Positions 1-11,004 of a stretch of 64,000 nt of DNA are shown here, piece by piece; position 1 is the first letter of the stretch; each line of letters opens with the position of its first letter. A program made the position numbers and the translations under genes. Under the pieces are notes generated by a model, which did no database searches, was not told where the DNA came from, and saw only the letters and a list, made by a program, of their open reading frames with translations. Source of the stretch: Gigaspora rosea (lineage: Eukaryota; Glomeromycota; Glomeromycetes; Diversisporales; Gigasporaceae); assembly GCA_003550325.1 (NCBI GenBank), contig QKWP01001879.1, positions 37,581 through 101,580 of the forward strand, written 5' to 3'.

Positions 1-46
1 TATAATTTATTGCACATGCAATATATTGCACTCCTAGTCACGTGAC
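1..46 (+). repeat. Left terminal inverted repeat of the MULE
   Basis: It pairs with 3700-3745, with one indel after TATAATTTATTGCAC and a few substitutions. Shared core words are ATGCAATATATTGCA and CCTAGTCA. Confidence 0.9.
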
Positions 47-645
47 ATTATTATATATTATATTTATAAGAGTCAACACCCTGTATAGATCAGGTGAAAT
101 GTAATACAACAAATTTAATTGTACAATTTTACCTATAAAGCTCCTGTTCCGCACCTCACCCTAACTAACTCTAACTCTAACCCTATCCCTATTCCTAACT
201 TTATCCCTAACCCTAACTAATGCCCTAAAACCTAACTAACTAATGGTTTATTTTTATGGTTATACCGATCTTATGGACAACAAATAATATGTGATACCGT
301 AATATACTAGTTTGCAAGTACATACATACAAATATACGTACTTGCATTTTTCATTTTTCAAATACCAAAATACCACGCACTTTTAAAGAGCCAGTTCTGC
401 AGTTGTACATTATATAATGCATTATATATAAGACAATTAACAATTCAGTATATGTACATCTGGTTAATACAAAGATAGAACAATAAATGCTATTGCTGTA
501 TTACTATACGACATGAATATACAAGAAACAAAAAGCTATTCTACCTATCATCTACTCTACTAAAACGAATTATACTAGCTAGAACAATGCATGTGCTAAC
601 TCTATTGCTGATCATTGGAGAACAATGTATGCGCTAATTCTATTG

Positions 646-3510
646 CTAATCATTGGCCTTTTTGGAACATGTTGCAATATTGTAACCTGCCATCTTGTAG
701 TAGCTGCTAGGGTTCTGCAATTTGATTTGATCTTCAAATATTTGAATCAAATATTTGATCAAATTCAAATTCAAATTTGACTATATTTGATTTGATCAAA
801 TTCAAATATGGCCAAATTTGATTTGATATGACAAATATTTGATTTGATTTGAAAATTACTATTAAAAATTCAAATTCAAATCAAATTCAAATTCAAATAT
901 TTGAATCAAATCAAATTCAAATTAGGGTCAATTTGATTTGATCAAATTCAAATTGATCCAATATTTGATTTGATTTGAATTTGAGGAACCCTAGTAGCTG
1001 CAGTGATTGGGACCACGTTTTCTTTTTCTATCATTGAGCGATTTTTTTACTAATCTGTAGTTTTTTTTATCATTTTTGTGACTAGACGATTTTGGTCTGC
1101 CTTTAGTTGTAGCTATATATGGATTTTTAAGTATAAGTATATTCTCTTTATTAGAATTGCCATCCTCTAAATCAACGTCCTCTGAGCTACCATCCTCGGA
1201 ATCACTATTTTCTGAATCGCCGTCTTCTGGATTACCAGCTTCTGAATCATGATTATGAACTAACTCTTTTTCACGCACATTATCCAGATGGGCTTTGATA
1301 ATCTGAACAAATTTCAGGTCTTGATATAAAAGACACTTGACTGTTGCGGTGCGAACCAATCCCTAACTTCTCCGTAGAATAACTGCTCTTTTATAAAGTT
1401 TTCTTCTGAGGTATTTTGCTCATTATTGTTATTTAATGGCTGAAGCCACTCAAAACGCTAATTAATATAATTTGTTCTCTTATCCATATTAGAATCCATA
1501 TTATCTTCCATAAATTGCTGTCCCCAATAATTATGTTCTAACATTGCATTGCTACGATGTTCCATAAAGATCCACCGAATATTAACTAGTCGCATATTAA
1601 ATCGAGCGATTTTTGTGATATTTAAAAGATGGAAAAAATGCCTGCAAACAAGCTCCCGCTTTTGTTGTAATAAACAAATGCAACTGTAGAACTATTAGTA
1701 AGGAAAAAAACTACATGGTTTGTATTACTTTTTGTAATTCGAGAAATATTCCAAATTTCTTCAATTTTTGTATGATCCAAATGTTGCAAAAGAAAATTTG
1801 CTCACAAGAATATATTGTCTGATTCATCCTCAAAATTTTCATTTCAGATGGATTGGTTACGGGTGAACCTTTAATTTCTTCAAAATTAGAACGATATGCT
1901 GTATGAAAAACGCTTTCTTTCATTTGATTAACTAAAAACCGAATGACATTTGGCTATAAGTAACGATTAATAAGTGCTTCAATTTGTGGAAAAATTGTTA
2001 CTGTGTTTGTTGAAGAAATATTTTTCATCTGAGCTTCGTATTCGATTTGTTTCTGTTTATCTTCAAAATTATCCATGAGAATATTACCAAGCTCATAGAG
2101 TGATATATTACTACTTTCAATAGCACATTTGATACAAGCATTTTGACTTTCAACGAATGATGTTGCCTCAATGCCAAGGGTAAACACTATAGTTGTAAAA
2201 CCACGTGCTTACGATTTACATCGTTCATATAGATGATTTTGAAGATACTGACTCGCAGTTGGGTAGGTAGCAACTAATTCATTCCAGTAATGATAAAAAA
2301 TATCTGGAGTATCTCCATTGTAACACTTCCAGAATGCAGAATAAAAATCACTAAATAATGCTTTTAATTTTCTGTGAAGTACCTTTTTAACATTCTCCTT
2401 TAAATGCCAGATGCAGAGGATATGATGGGCTTTAGGATATTCACACATAATTGCGCATTCCATAGCAGAATCGCCATCAGTGACAATTATATTGGGAGTT
2501 CGTCCCTGTGTAGCTTTTTTTGTCATGTGCAGGACCCACTGATATGACTCTTTTGTTTCGTCGCTTATAAGGGCCTGGGCAATGATTCTTGATTTCATGT
2601 TATCATCTAGGACCTCAAAGAGGGATAGGGGCATATGATAACGATTCGTTCTTGCTGTGTTGTCATGACCAATGGAATCACCAAATTTATTTTACAATGT
2701 TATTTGTTCCGGGCTTATCCAAAAAATACCAGTTAGAGTGCTCGTTTCTATTTCCCAAGTTACCTCCACAAACCAACATGGGTCATTATGCTGTTTTGCC
2801 AATAATTCTTCGTAGAATCTTGCTGCATCACCTTTATTGAATTGTGTCGATGATCTATGTCTTTGAATTTCTGCGTAAAGGTCCTTGGAATAAACTGGAT
2901 AGAGAGTATACTTTTTCTTGAGAATTTGTCTAATTATTGTCGTGCCAAAATGGCATTGTTTTACATAAAACTCTATATCATCTTGCATCTCCTGAGTAAA
3001 CGCCTTCAGCTTCTCAAACTGTAATGCCTTAGGGCACATATCATGGTTATGTTTATTTAGAAACGTTGTCACATAAACAAGAGAATTCAGGTTTTGCTTG
3101 AGAGGTCTTGATAGGTTAATATGCCACTGACATTCTTTCCTTATTGTTTTTCCAGGCTTTTCTGGGTTTGCCGGTTGGTACTTGCCAAAATGGTAACAAT
3201 AAATTGTCCTTTTTCATATTTCTTTTTCATTTTCTCCTATCCTTGTTGAAGTACTTCGACCCATAATTACTTTGAAACCCTTATATTCGGCGTAGTTCCA
3301 TATGTGTTTTTTAGCTTGATCAAAAAATCATCAAACTGTTGGTCTTTCACAATTGTAAAGGTTTCAATATTTTTGTTCAAGGTATCAACATCCAAACTAC
3401 CACGTTGTGCTGCTTCAAAAAAACTTTCTAAATCAATTTCATTATCGTCAATCGTGATGTCATCAGGTAAGCTTATTTCACTATCTGGATCGTTTATGGT
3501 TATGTCTTAT
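646..3510 (-). pseudogene. MULE-type transposase with SWIM zinc finger, broken
   Basis: Reading leftward from about 3510: an acidic N-terminus; a FAR1/FLYWCH-like Cys-His DNA-binding region (3210-3050, with YCYHFGK, ECQWHINLS and NKHNHDM); then the MULE catalytic domain with GHDNTARTNRY and MPLSLFEVLDDN (~2670-2600), IIVTDGDSAM (~2475) and ILCIWHLKENVKK (~2410). FVESQNACIKCA (~2150) is typical of the domain's end. A SWIM motif CxCx(n)CxH is readable near 1690-1640 (SCICLLQQKRELVCRHFFH). An acidic Ser/Asp/Glu run and a basic KRKRG segment follow. Breaks: in-frame stops near 3214, 2692, 2209, 1954 and 1457; frameshifts near 3295, 1710 and 1365; no clear ATG start. The 708-993 MITE cuts the C-terminus; without it the frame runs 17 codons further to a stop at 646-648. 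Confidence 0.88.
708..993. mobile_element. hAT-like MITE with AATTTGAT-rich body
   Basis: Ends TAGGGTTC and GAACCCTA are inverted copies. The element is flanked by an exact 8-bp target duplication GTAGCTGC at 700-707 and 994-1001, the hAT length. The body is almost entirely AATTTGA/TCAAATT words in both orientations, a likely subterminal binding-site array that has expanded. Its right terminus supplies the TAG that now ends the MULE transposase reading frame. A tract of the same composition lies at 50869-51105. Confidence 0.88.
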
Positions 3511-3699
3511 TTTTATGTATACAAGTACAGAAGTGTAGTAACAAAATTTAAAAAAGAAAGAGAGAGAACAACAAATTGATGATCGTATTTATAGATATAA
3601 ATCATATGATGTAAACAGAATCTTTTGTTTTAACAATAATATTAATATTACTAGGTTTGTATTCTGTATATATAATTTATACAATAGGTTTATATTATA

Positions 3700-3745
3700 T
3701 CACATGACTAGGGGTGCAATATATTGCATGGTGCAATAAATTATA
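3700..3745 (-). repeat. Right terminal inverted repeat of the MULE
   Basis: Reverse complement of the first 46 bases of the window. It marks the outer edge of the MULE on the right. Confidence 0.9.
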
Positions 3746-3869
3746 AAACCCTTAAAATTTTAGTCACTTTTTTTTTATTTATTTTTAACAATTTTTTTTA
3801 ATTAATTTATTTTTATTTATTTTTTTTATTTAAATTTTTATTTTTTTTATTCTGTTAATCATTTTTTTT

Positions 3870-4225
3870 AATGAGTAAATTTATTCATTGCCCATGTGAT
3901 GCGCCTTATATGTCGCTCTCCCAATTAAATTTCAAGATCAGGTGTAATGTTACACGATCAAAAAATTCAAAACAAACGTTCGTTTTGTCAAAAATCGTCT
4001 ATAACTTAAAATTGAGTATATGAAACTACTCTTAGGATTCTAACAAAAAAAATTCCTTGCAAAATTTTACTATAAACCCCCTTTTTTGCCCATACACACA
4101 ATCTATACCTCACCCTAACTCTATCCAATGAAAAAACGGGTTATTTTAATTGTTTTAATTTTACATTACACCTGATTTTATGATTTACAGCAGGTGCGAC
4201 AATATCACATATGCAATGTATAAAT
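3870..4225. mobile_element. Telomere-motif MITE, copy T1
   Basis: Imperfect inverted ends: GAGTAAATTTATTCATTGCCC (3873 onward, partly shown) against the reverse complement of 4190-4225. Next to each end is a GATCAGGTGTAATGT-type word. The core contains ATTCCTTGCAAAATTTTACT and CACCCTAACTCTA. Related copies lie near 6878, 10285, 54636 and 63480. No clean target duplication was found. Confidence 0.55.
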
Positions 4226-4257
4226 TATTTTTTTTTAATTATATAATTTTTTTTATT

Positions 4258-4299
<42 letters not shown>

Positions 4300-4465
4300 N
4301 NNNNNNNNNNNNNNNNNNNNNNNNNNNNNNNNNNNNNNNNNNNNNNNNNNNNNNNNNNNNNNNNNNNNNNNNNNNNNNNNNNNNNNNNNNNNNNNNNNNN
4401 NNNNNNNNNNNNNNNNNNNNNNNNNNNNNNNNNNNNNNNNNNNNNNNNNNNNNNNNNNNNNNNNN
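4300..4465. other. Assembly gap (166 N)
   Basis: A run of N directly after a long T homopolymer (4263-4299). The left end of the hAT-like element at 4466-5362 lies in it. Confidence 0.99.
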
Positions 4466-5362
4466 TGTTAAGTGGTTCGTTCAGTCCGGTTCTGGTTCAG
4501 TCCCAAGAAGTTCAAAGAAAAAACGAACTGAACTGAAGTTCATGAACTTTAGTCGAACTTTAACAGTTAAACTTAAGTTTGAGTTGAGTTCATAAACTCT
4601 AAGCATAAACTTCGGGTTAGCTTTAAGTTCAAGCTCGAGTTTATGGACTAAGTTTATTTAAAAAAACATGCTTAAAATAATTTTTTTATACTTTCTTAAA
4701 ATTTACAGTATAGAATCATATTCGAAAAATAGAGAATAAATACGTATTAAAAGCCCCTGGTGTTATGTAATAAGAACAAATGCGCATCAAAAATAAAAAG
4801 AAAAAAATTAGAAATAGTAATAGATGAATAAATAAAAATTAAATATAAATAAATAAACAGAACTCGAGATTCGAGTTTTGTAATAGTTTATTATTAATTT
4901 TAATTTTATCATTTTATTATTATTATTACAAAACTCGAATCTCGGGTTTTGTTTATTTATTTCTGGATCGCAATATTTGGATAAACAAAAAAGCTCACAT
5001 ATGATAATCATGATACAAGTTATCTCAAATAAGGCTAGTGCATCATAAACATGCACTTTATAACTGTAGTATTTTTATTACCAACAAGAAAAAATTAGTT
5101 AATGAACAGGTATCTTACAATATGACTGTGAGATCTTGATGTATCATATAATAGTAGGTTGAACTACCGTACTAGTTCATAACCGGGTTTCTATACTAGT
5201 TATATAATTAAGTTTATAAACTAGATTTATAAACCAAGTTATGAACTAAGGTTATGAAACTGGTTCAGAAACTACTAGTTAATTTTTCTCTGAACGAACT
5301 ACTAAAAAAACTAGTTTGAACCGGGTTTGAACCCGGTTCACCTGAACCACTTAACATCCCTA
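4466..5362. mobile_element. hAT-like non-autonomous element, left tip in gap
   Basis: TGTTAAGTGGTTC at 4466 is the reverse complement of GAACCACTTAACA near 5344. The right end completes as CATCCCTA, so the terminus reads TAGGGATGTTAAGTGG, of hAT type. Both flanks inside the ends are packed with GAACTT/AAGTTC and GAACC/GGTTC words. A small stem pairs 4858-4885 with 4927-4955. The target duplication cannot be checked because the left tip is missing. No transposase frame is seen. Confidence 0.7.
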
Positions 5363-6060
5363 TTTGGTGTAATAAAAGTTTAAAGTTTTTGTTTTGGAAC
5401 TTTTACTATAGAATTTTTCTTTAGGTTTTCTCAAATTTTATATGTTCCCGTCTATAAAAAAAATTTTCACTTCTAATACAAGTCTTAATTTTTACAAGTA
5501 AATCATATAAAGTCAAATAATGAAAGTTGTCATCCTTTATATAAACTACAATATTGTATTACAAACTATATTTTTAAAACCAATATTTAAAGAATTCGCC
5601 AAAATATTGTAAAATATTTTTGGTTAAAAAATTACTTTAAAATTTAATATTTTCAGCTTATAAGCAACATAAACTTTTGTCTTATAATATAAATTTAAAT
5701 AATTCAAAAATATAATCCTTGTTATTAAATATTATAATACCAAATTTTATTTAAATATTTTAAATAATTAAAAAAATAAATCAGAGGTATATTTATAGTA
5801 ATTTTACAGACAAATTTGCCTGCGAAGTAGTTTTTTTTTTCTTTCTTTTTAATTTTTTAATTGTTAATCTTTTTTTAATTTATTTTTTTTATTTTTTATT
5901 TTTAAATTTATTATTATTATTATTATTATTAATTTATTATTTTTTTAAGATTTTATCAGTAATGATTAACAAGATATAAATAGATAAGTTTATTTAGTTT
6001 TTTTTTGCTATTTTTTTTATTTTGTATATAGTACTAACGTTTAATATATTTGTTGTTAGT
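5363..6060. other. AT-rich DNA, no gene seen
   Basis: Mostly A/T with TTATTATTA runs near 5910. No reading frame, inverted ends or recognisable element. Confidence 0.6.
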
Positions 6061-6660
6061 TTTGTCCATTTAGCGTTCTTTTGTTGCAGATGCATTTTTC
6101 TTCGTTGTTGGTATCGTCTAATTTTTGAAGTTGAGAAGAAGAGAAGTTTATATTGCAGATTTAGAATGAGATTCTCAAACTAGAAACAAAAGCCTTGGAT
6201 TGTTACATTAAAATATTGGTTCTATTTTTTTTTTTGCTTTAGTGTTTATCGTGCAGTACTAATTCCTTTTAGGTTCAAAATAGGTTTTACTTTTTGGTGT
6301 ATTACTGGATATGTTTGTTGTTGGTGCTGAGTTTGTAATACTGTATTTAGCACTTCATTCATCATTTCATTTGTTGTTTTATTTATCATTTCATTTGTTG
6401 TTTCGTTTGTTGTTTTATTGTCATACTGGGCACGTTGGTCTTTGATTTTTATAATGCTGTTGGGATTTAGTGGATATGAAAGTTAGTGATTAGATTATAT
6501 TAGATGTTTAGGTAAAAGGATGGTATCTCTATGGCATTTGTGTGGTGTATAGTGGTGTCTTTATAGTGTTTGTTTGGTGTAAGTATATGGTGTCTTTATA
6601 GTGTTTGTATGGTGTCTTTATGGTGTTTTTGTGGTATTTTTTGAATATGTTATGTAGTTT
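6060..6660. repeat. Degenerate T/G-rich minisatellite
   Basis: Repeats of CATTTCATTTGTTGTTT near 6350-6420 and of TGGTGTCTTTATAGTGTTTG at 6520-6645. The earlier part (6080-6130) resembles the GTTGTTGGTATCGTC words at 23180-23560 and, in reverse, 12820-13160. Confidence 0.6.
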
Positions 6661-6663
6661 TTC

Positions 6664-6775
6664 TTTTTTTTTTAATAAAAATATATTATTTTTTATTAGT
6701 TTTTTTTTTAATAAAAATATATTATTTTTTATTAGTTTTTTTTAATAAAAATATATTATTATTCTTTTAATGTAT
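6664..6775 (+). repeat. Three tandem ~35-bp AT repeats
   Basis: The unit, with core AATAAAAATATATTATT, occurs three times in a row, differing mainly in T-run length. Confidence 0.85.
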
Positions 6776-6877
6776 GAAAATTTAGCTAGTATTTAATATT
6801 TAGACAAATTTATTTTTATTCGCTTTTATTTAGTTATTTTTTTTAATTTTTTTACATTACATATATTATTATTATAG

Positions 6878-7205
6878 AAAAAATGTGTTTGTCACCGGAG
6901 CATGATCTACCAATTAGATTGTATAATGTTATGATCAAAACAAAAACAAGGCATCAAAACTTACTATCGTTAAAGTCGGGGTTAGAGCCATATATAGGGT
7001 TCAGGTAAAGGTTAGAGAATAGTAAAATTTTGCAAAAAATTTTTTTTTTGTATAAAAAACAGTATTTTCATAGACAAAATTTTAAGTTAGAAGTGATTAT
7101 TTAAAAAATCTAAGTTTTTGCATTTTTCACATTACACATAATCCTTTGATCTAATTGGTCAATCACACTCCGGTGACTGTCACCGCCGATGACAAATAGA
7201 TTCAC
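6878..7205. mobile_element. Telomere-motif MITE, copy T2
   Basis: Left end GTCACCGGAGCATGATC matches the reverse complement of the right end near 7150-7185 (GTCACCGGAGTGTGATT), followed on both sides by an ACCAATTAGAT word, giving ~45-bp imperfect inverted repeats. The core has GGGGTTAGAGCC, AGGGTTCAGGTAAAGGTTAG and a GCAAAAAATT word. It ends in ACAAATAGATTCACTCAT, shared with the copy at 54636-54975. Confidence 0.7.
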
Positions 7206-7263
7206 TCATTATTATATTATATATTTGTAATAAAATATTTATAAATTACATAGTTAAAATATA

Positions 7264-7605
7264 CAGTCAACCCTCCATAAATGCAACCTCCATAAATGCA
7301 ATACCTCTCTAAATGCATATTTTTTTCTATTCCGTAAAATGTTATTAGTGCTAAATGCACGTTCTATATTCTGTAAATGCACGTTCTCTTGAATAACATT
7401 TTATATCACACTAATCTCCCTAAATGCACGTGGCCAATCAAATTTTAGTATTTAAGATAGGTTATACAGTTTTGGTAGAAGTTACACAAACTTGATGATC
7501 TAATTTTTAAAAGCTGCAATTTAATTGGCTTTCTCTAAATGCAAACCTCCCTAAATGCATGTTGTAGGCTTGTCCCTACGAGTTGCATTTATGGAGGGTT
7601 GACTG
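7264..7605. mobile_element. pogo/Tc1-like MITE with TA target site
   Basis: Perfect inverted ends CAGTCAACCCTCCATAAATG, flanked by TA at 7262-7263 and 7606-7607. The interior repeats CTAAATGCA words at least eight times in both orientations, possibly iterated transposase-binding sites. 342 bp, no coding capacity. The CAGT start and TA site fit the pogo group. Confidence 0.9.
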
Positions 7606-7679
7606 TAGTACAAATATTCAAATATATTCTTTTAATATATGAAAATTTAGCTAGCATTTAATATTTAAACGAGTATATA

Positions 7680-8213
7680 TTAAGTACTAGTTCGCGAGTG
7701 AGCGACAGTAGTATCATAGCAGCATCATAGTAAAATTTGGTATATAAATTTTTGTATTAATATATAATCTGCAGCTGCTACAAAGTAAAGTTAATTTTTT
7801 ACTAAGCTAACGATACATGTCCACTAATTGAAAGTTGTAGAGCTCATCGAGACGCATCTAACAGTGGTTAGATCATCCAAATCGGCCTAATGGATGGCAA
7901 GATATCATCGAAAAACGATTGGCTGACTATATAAAATCTATATTTGTTTATATAGAATTTTATATAGTCAGCCAATCGTTTTTTGACGATATTTCGCCAT
8001 CTATCAGGCCGATTTGGATGATCTAACTACTGTTAGATGCGTCTCGATAAGCTCTACAACTTTCAATTAGTGGACATGTATCGTTAACTTAGTAAAAAAT
8101 TAACTTTACTTTGTAGCAGCTGCAGATTACATATTAATATAAAAATTTATATTAAACTTTTACCAAATTTTACTATAAAATTACTGTCGCTCACTCGCGG
8201 ACTAGTACTTAAT
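7680..8213. mobile_element. 530-bp foldback (near-perfect palindrome)
   Basis: Almost the whole segment is one inverted repeat. Outer ends are AGTACTAGTTCGCGAGTGAG and its complement near 8190-8210, and the arms meet at about 7945. Arms share GATACATGTCCACTAATTG, AGATGCGTCT-type and TTGGATGATCTAAC words. Related arms occur four times at 18615-19398 and once at 57370-57545. No reading frame. Confidence 0.9.
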
Positions 8214-9039
8214 TTATTTTTATTCACTTTTGACTATTACACCCCTGGTCTGTGCAGATTTATGCATTTTTAAAAATCATTACAGAATTTATAAAAAAAA
8301 TTTTTTTAAGTATAGTTGTAGGTTCACAGATCTTCACAAATTTTTAATTATTGTTTTTTAAAAATTGCACAGATCTGAACCTAAAAAATTCTTCTGATGT
8401 TAGGCTTATTAGTATCATTGTTGAATAGTACATAGCATGTTAAACACATGTTAATATGCCAAACAACATGTTAACATGTCATATATTAAATTCAAATGTA
8501 TATAAACAACCTTCGATTTTACTTAAGAAAATAAAGGAAGTAAGCTAGCATAATGCTAAGGAGACCTTTATTCGAGCAAATCAGAAGCTTATTTTTCTAG
8601 TAATTATTAGAGTTAAATTAGTTAAATATAAATGATGTTCTTTACACGTTATAATAAAGCATTATTTGATTGGCTATTTACCTACAGTGGCATAAAAAAA
8701 ATTTAAATTTTTTGTAATATTCTGACCTGGCCGAATATGAAAACTAGTAAATTTTATTTGTATCACCTAAATTATTTTTATTTTATTTGAAATTTAAAAA
8801 AAAGATATATAATTTTAGATTTTTGATCAAAAAGTAAGTCAAATTTAAGAATTTTTTTTTAACTTAGTAATGTTATTTTTATTTTATTTGAAATTTGAAA
8901 AAATATTTAAATTTAACTTTTTTGATCAAAAATCCAAATTACCGGCATGTATTTTTTTTAAAGTTCAAATAAAATATAGAAATAAAAATAATTCTGCTAA
9001 ATTAATATATTTTAAATCCTGAATAAGTTTACTTAGACA
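8214..9039. other. AT-rich DNA with short inverted repeat, no gene
   Basis: A short pair, AGGTTCACAGATC near 8320 and GCACAGATCTGAACCT near 8367, may be a decayed small element. Otherwise nothing recognisable. Confidence 0.5.
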
Positions 9040-9325
9040 AAAGTATATAGGTCAAAATTATACATATCGGTATAATATTGGATACCGATATGTAATATAT
9101 ATATATACGATATATACTCGATATGTATAAGGTATATTTATATATATACCCAATATGTATAAAGTTCATATAAAATATCAGACACATATTGGACAAATAT
9201 AGTACACATATAGTATATATGCATATATGTATTTGGTACATATCGTATATATAAATTCTGTAATATATCATATACCCGATATATATCATATATATATATA
9301 TATATCATATATCTGATATAAATAA
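9040..9325. repeat. GATATGTATA-type repeat cluster
   Basis: Dozens of overlapping ATATCGG, CGATATGTA and CCCGATATA words in both orientations. The style matches subterminal arrays of the hAT-like elements here, and 21130-21330 has similar GGGTACCCGATAT words. Reading frames across it are only the translation of TAT repeats. Confidence 0.55.
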
Positions 9326-9639
9326 TAATATCAGGAAAGAATAAATTCAAATATTAATAATATAATTTATTACAAGCATTTTACTAACCATAACTGGCAA
9401 TAATCATTACTGCTATTATGTAATTATAATTTACTACTGTACTAGTCAGTTATCAATTTTATTAACTAATTATTATATTACAATAATACAAAAATTTTTA
9501 TAACAATAGCTATTACCTTCACAACAGCACTTTTTTATACTATAGTATAAAAAAAATCTGAACTAATACTACTTACATATTTACTAATTCTAACCTAACC
9601 CTAACTCTAATTAACACTAAGTTTCAACCCATATATAAA

Positions 9640-10041
9640 TTAAAAGACCATATAAAAACAAGCGCCATTTCACAAACCTTAGACAAACATGAATCTGCAA
9701 CAAAAAAAGAGTTAGTGAAAAAATCAAAATTTAAAAAAATGATAGCAAAAACTTATTAATAATACTATTTTCAAGTCCAATACCCATTCCAGCACTATTT
9801 CACAAACCCAGAACAAAACACGAATCTATAAAAAGAAGAGTTTGAATTGAAAGTTAAAAACCAATAAGAATGTGAAAGATACTATAACTTATTAATAGTA
9901 CAATTTTCAAGTCCAAAACACCCATTTTGACGCTATTTTATAAACTCGAAATAAAGCAAGAACCTACAAAAAAAAGAGCTAGTAAAAGAATCAAAAGTTA
10001 AAAACAACAAGAACAAAAAACTGAGACTTATCAATAGTATA
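9640..10041 (+). repeat. 137-bp tandem repeat, left part
   Basis: The phrase ACTTATTAATA...TTTTCAAGTCCAA recurs at about 9751, 9887 and 10026, a 136-139-bp period. Each unit carries a cACTATTTcACAAAC-type word and an A-rich stretch. The array resumes at 11005 beyond the inserted hAT element. Confidence 0.75.
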
Positions 10042-10284
10042 GTTTCAAATAGAGGTCTGACTTGGTTAAAAAATAAGTATTCGAATATTTATTTGTTCAA
10101 TATTTTATTATTCGAATATTTGTTCAAAAATTTTGAACGATATTCGAATATTCACTGAATATTCATTGAATATTAAATATTTCAATTTTAAAAAATTATA
10201 TAACTATTCATTTAAATTAGCTAATAAAATTGCAAATAAATTATTAAAAATAAAATAAAATTATAAAATTATATATATATATAT

Positions 10285-10665
10285 GGATAAATATATGCAA
10301 TGTACTCTGCGATATGCTAATTCATCGCACACAACATGTAAACATAATTTGTAGATCATTTCCTATATAACAAAAATTTAAATTAATATAAGATTAGGGT
10401 AAAGGTAAGGGTAAGGTTAAGGTTTAGTATTAAAAGTTAGAATAAATAATAGTATATACCAAAATTTGCAAGGAATTTTTTGTTAGAGCGTGAAAGGTAG
10501 TTAAGTTGATGAAATTTTTTGATATTACAAATTTTAGAAAAATTTCTTTATTTTGTTATACAAAGAAAATTTTCACGTTACACCTGATCTTCAAATTTAA
10601 TTGGTAGATCATTGGGGTGCGATATACAAGCACATCACAGTGTGCAATGTCTAATTAAGATCTAT
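10285..10665. mobile_element. Telomere-motif MITE, copy T3 (nested)
   Basis: Imperfect inverted ends around ATGCAATGTACTCTG on the left and the complement of 10630-10665. TAGGGTAAAGGTAAGGGTAAGG lies at 10395 (partly shown here). AATTTGCAAGGAATTTTTT and TTACACCTGATCTT are family words. Confidence 0.6.
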
Positions 10666-10674
10666 ATATATATA

Positions 10675-10878
10675 CACAGTCAACTCTCTCTAATCCGAAC
10701 TGCCGGGACTGCTTTTTTTTACTATGTAAAAATTTGAAAAAGTTCAGTTTTTAAAAAGTTATATATGGCTTATCCAAACTTTATAATAAAATTTACAAAT
10801 GTTCAAGACATTTTGTTCAGTTTAGAGAGAGTTTAATAGTGTTCGGTTTAGAGAGGTTTGGATTAGAGAGAAGCAACT
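10675..10878. mobile_element. pogo-like MITE, decayed (nested)
   Basis: CAGTCAACTCTCTCTAATCC at 10677 pairs with the reverse complement of GGATTAGAGAGAAGCAACT at 10860-10878. A second inner pair around TTCAGTTT and GTTCGGTTTAGAGAG is visible. AT-rich flanks leave the TA site ambiguous. Confidence 0.65.
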
Positions 10879-11004
10879 ATATATTCAATGAATATTCAAT
10901 AAATATATTTAGTGAAATTTTAAATATTTGAATATTCATTTAGTGAAAAATTATATATTTGAATATTGAATATTCTGAATATTATTCATTGAGTCAGACT
11001 TCTA

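Larger units (their letters stand above)
1..3745 (-). mobile_element. MULE DNA transposon, complete to both inverted ends
   Basis: The first ~46 bases, starting TATAATTTATTGCAC, are the near-perfect reverse complement of 3700-3745, so both terminal inverted repeats are present. Between them lies a reverse-strand MULE transposase relic (646-3510). The usual 9-10-bp target duplication cannot be tested because the left flank lies outside the window; the right flank begins AAACCCTTA. Inside the left end, 160-230 is rich in CCCTAACC-type telomere-like motifs. A hAT-like MITE (708-993) sits inside the element, so the MULE is the older insertion. With its gene broken it cannot move itself, but the intact ends could be used by a related enzyme. 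Confidence 0.9.
10050..11004. mobile_element. hAT-like element with AATATTCG ends, nested contents
   Basis: Begins TAGAGGTCTGACT and ends AGTCAGACTTCTA, with an exact 8-bp target duplication GTTTCAAA at 10042-10049 and 11005-11012. Both subterminal zones are dense in GAATATTC/AATATTTG words. The middle is not hAT sequence: it holds a telomere-motif MITE (10285-10665) and a pogo-like MITE (10675-10878). Element, contents and the tandem repeat it split form three layers. Confidence 0.88.

Noticed and set aside
160-230. True telomere at the window start
   Set aside because: The CCCTAA units are irregular and lie inside a complete MULE, so they are interstitial.
4180-4536. 118-codon frame spanning the first gap
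   Set aside because: Most of it is T homopolymer and N; no real coding evidence.
9029-9350. Tyr/Ile-rich reverse frames of 86 and 70 codons
   Set aside because: Translation of an ATAT/GATATG repeat cluster.
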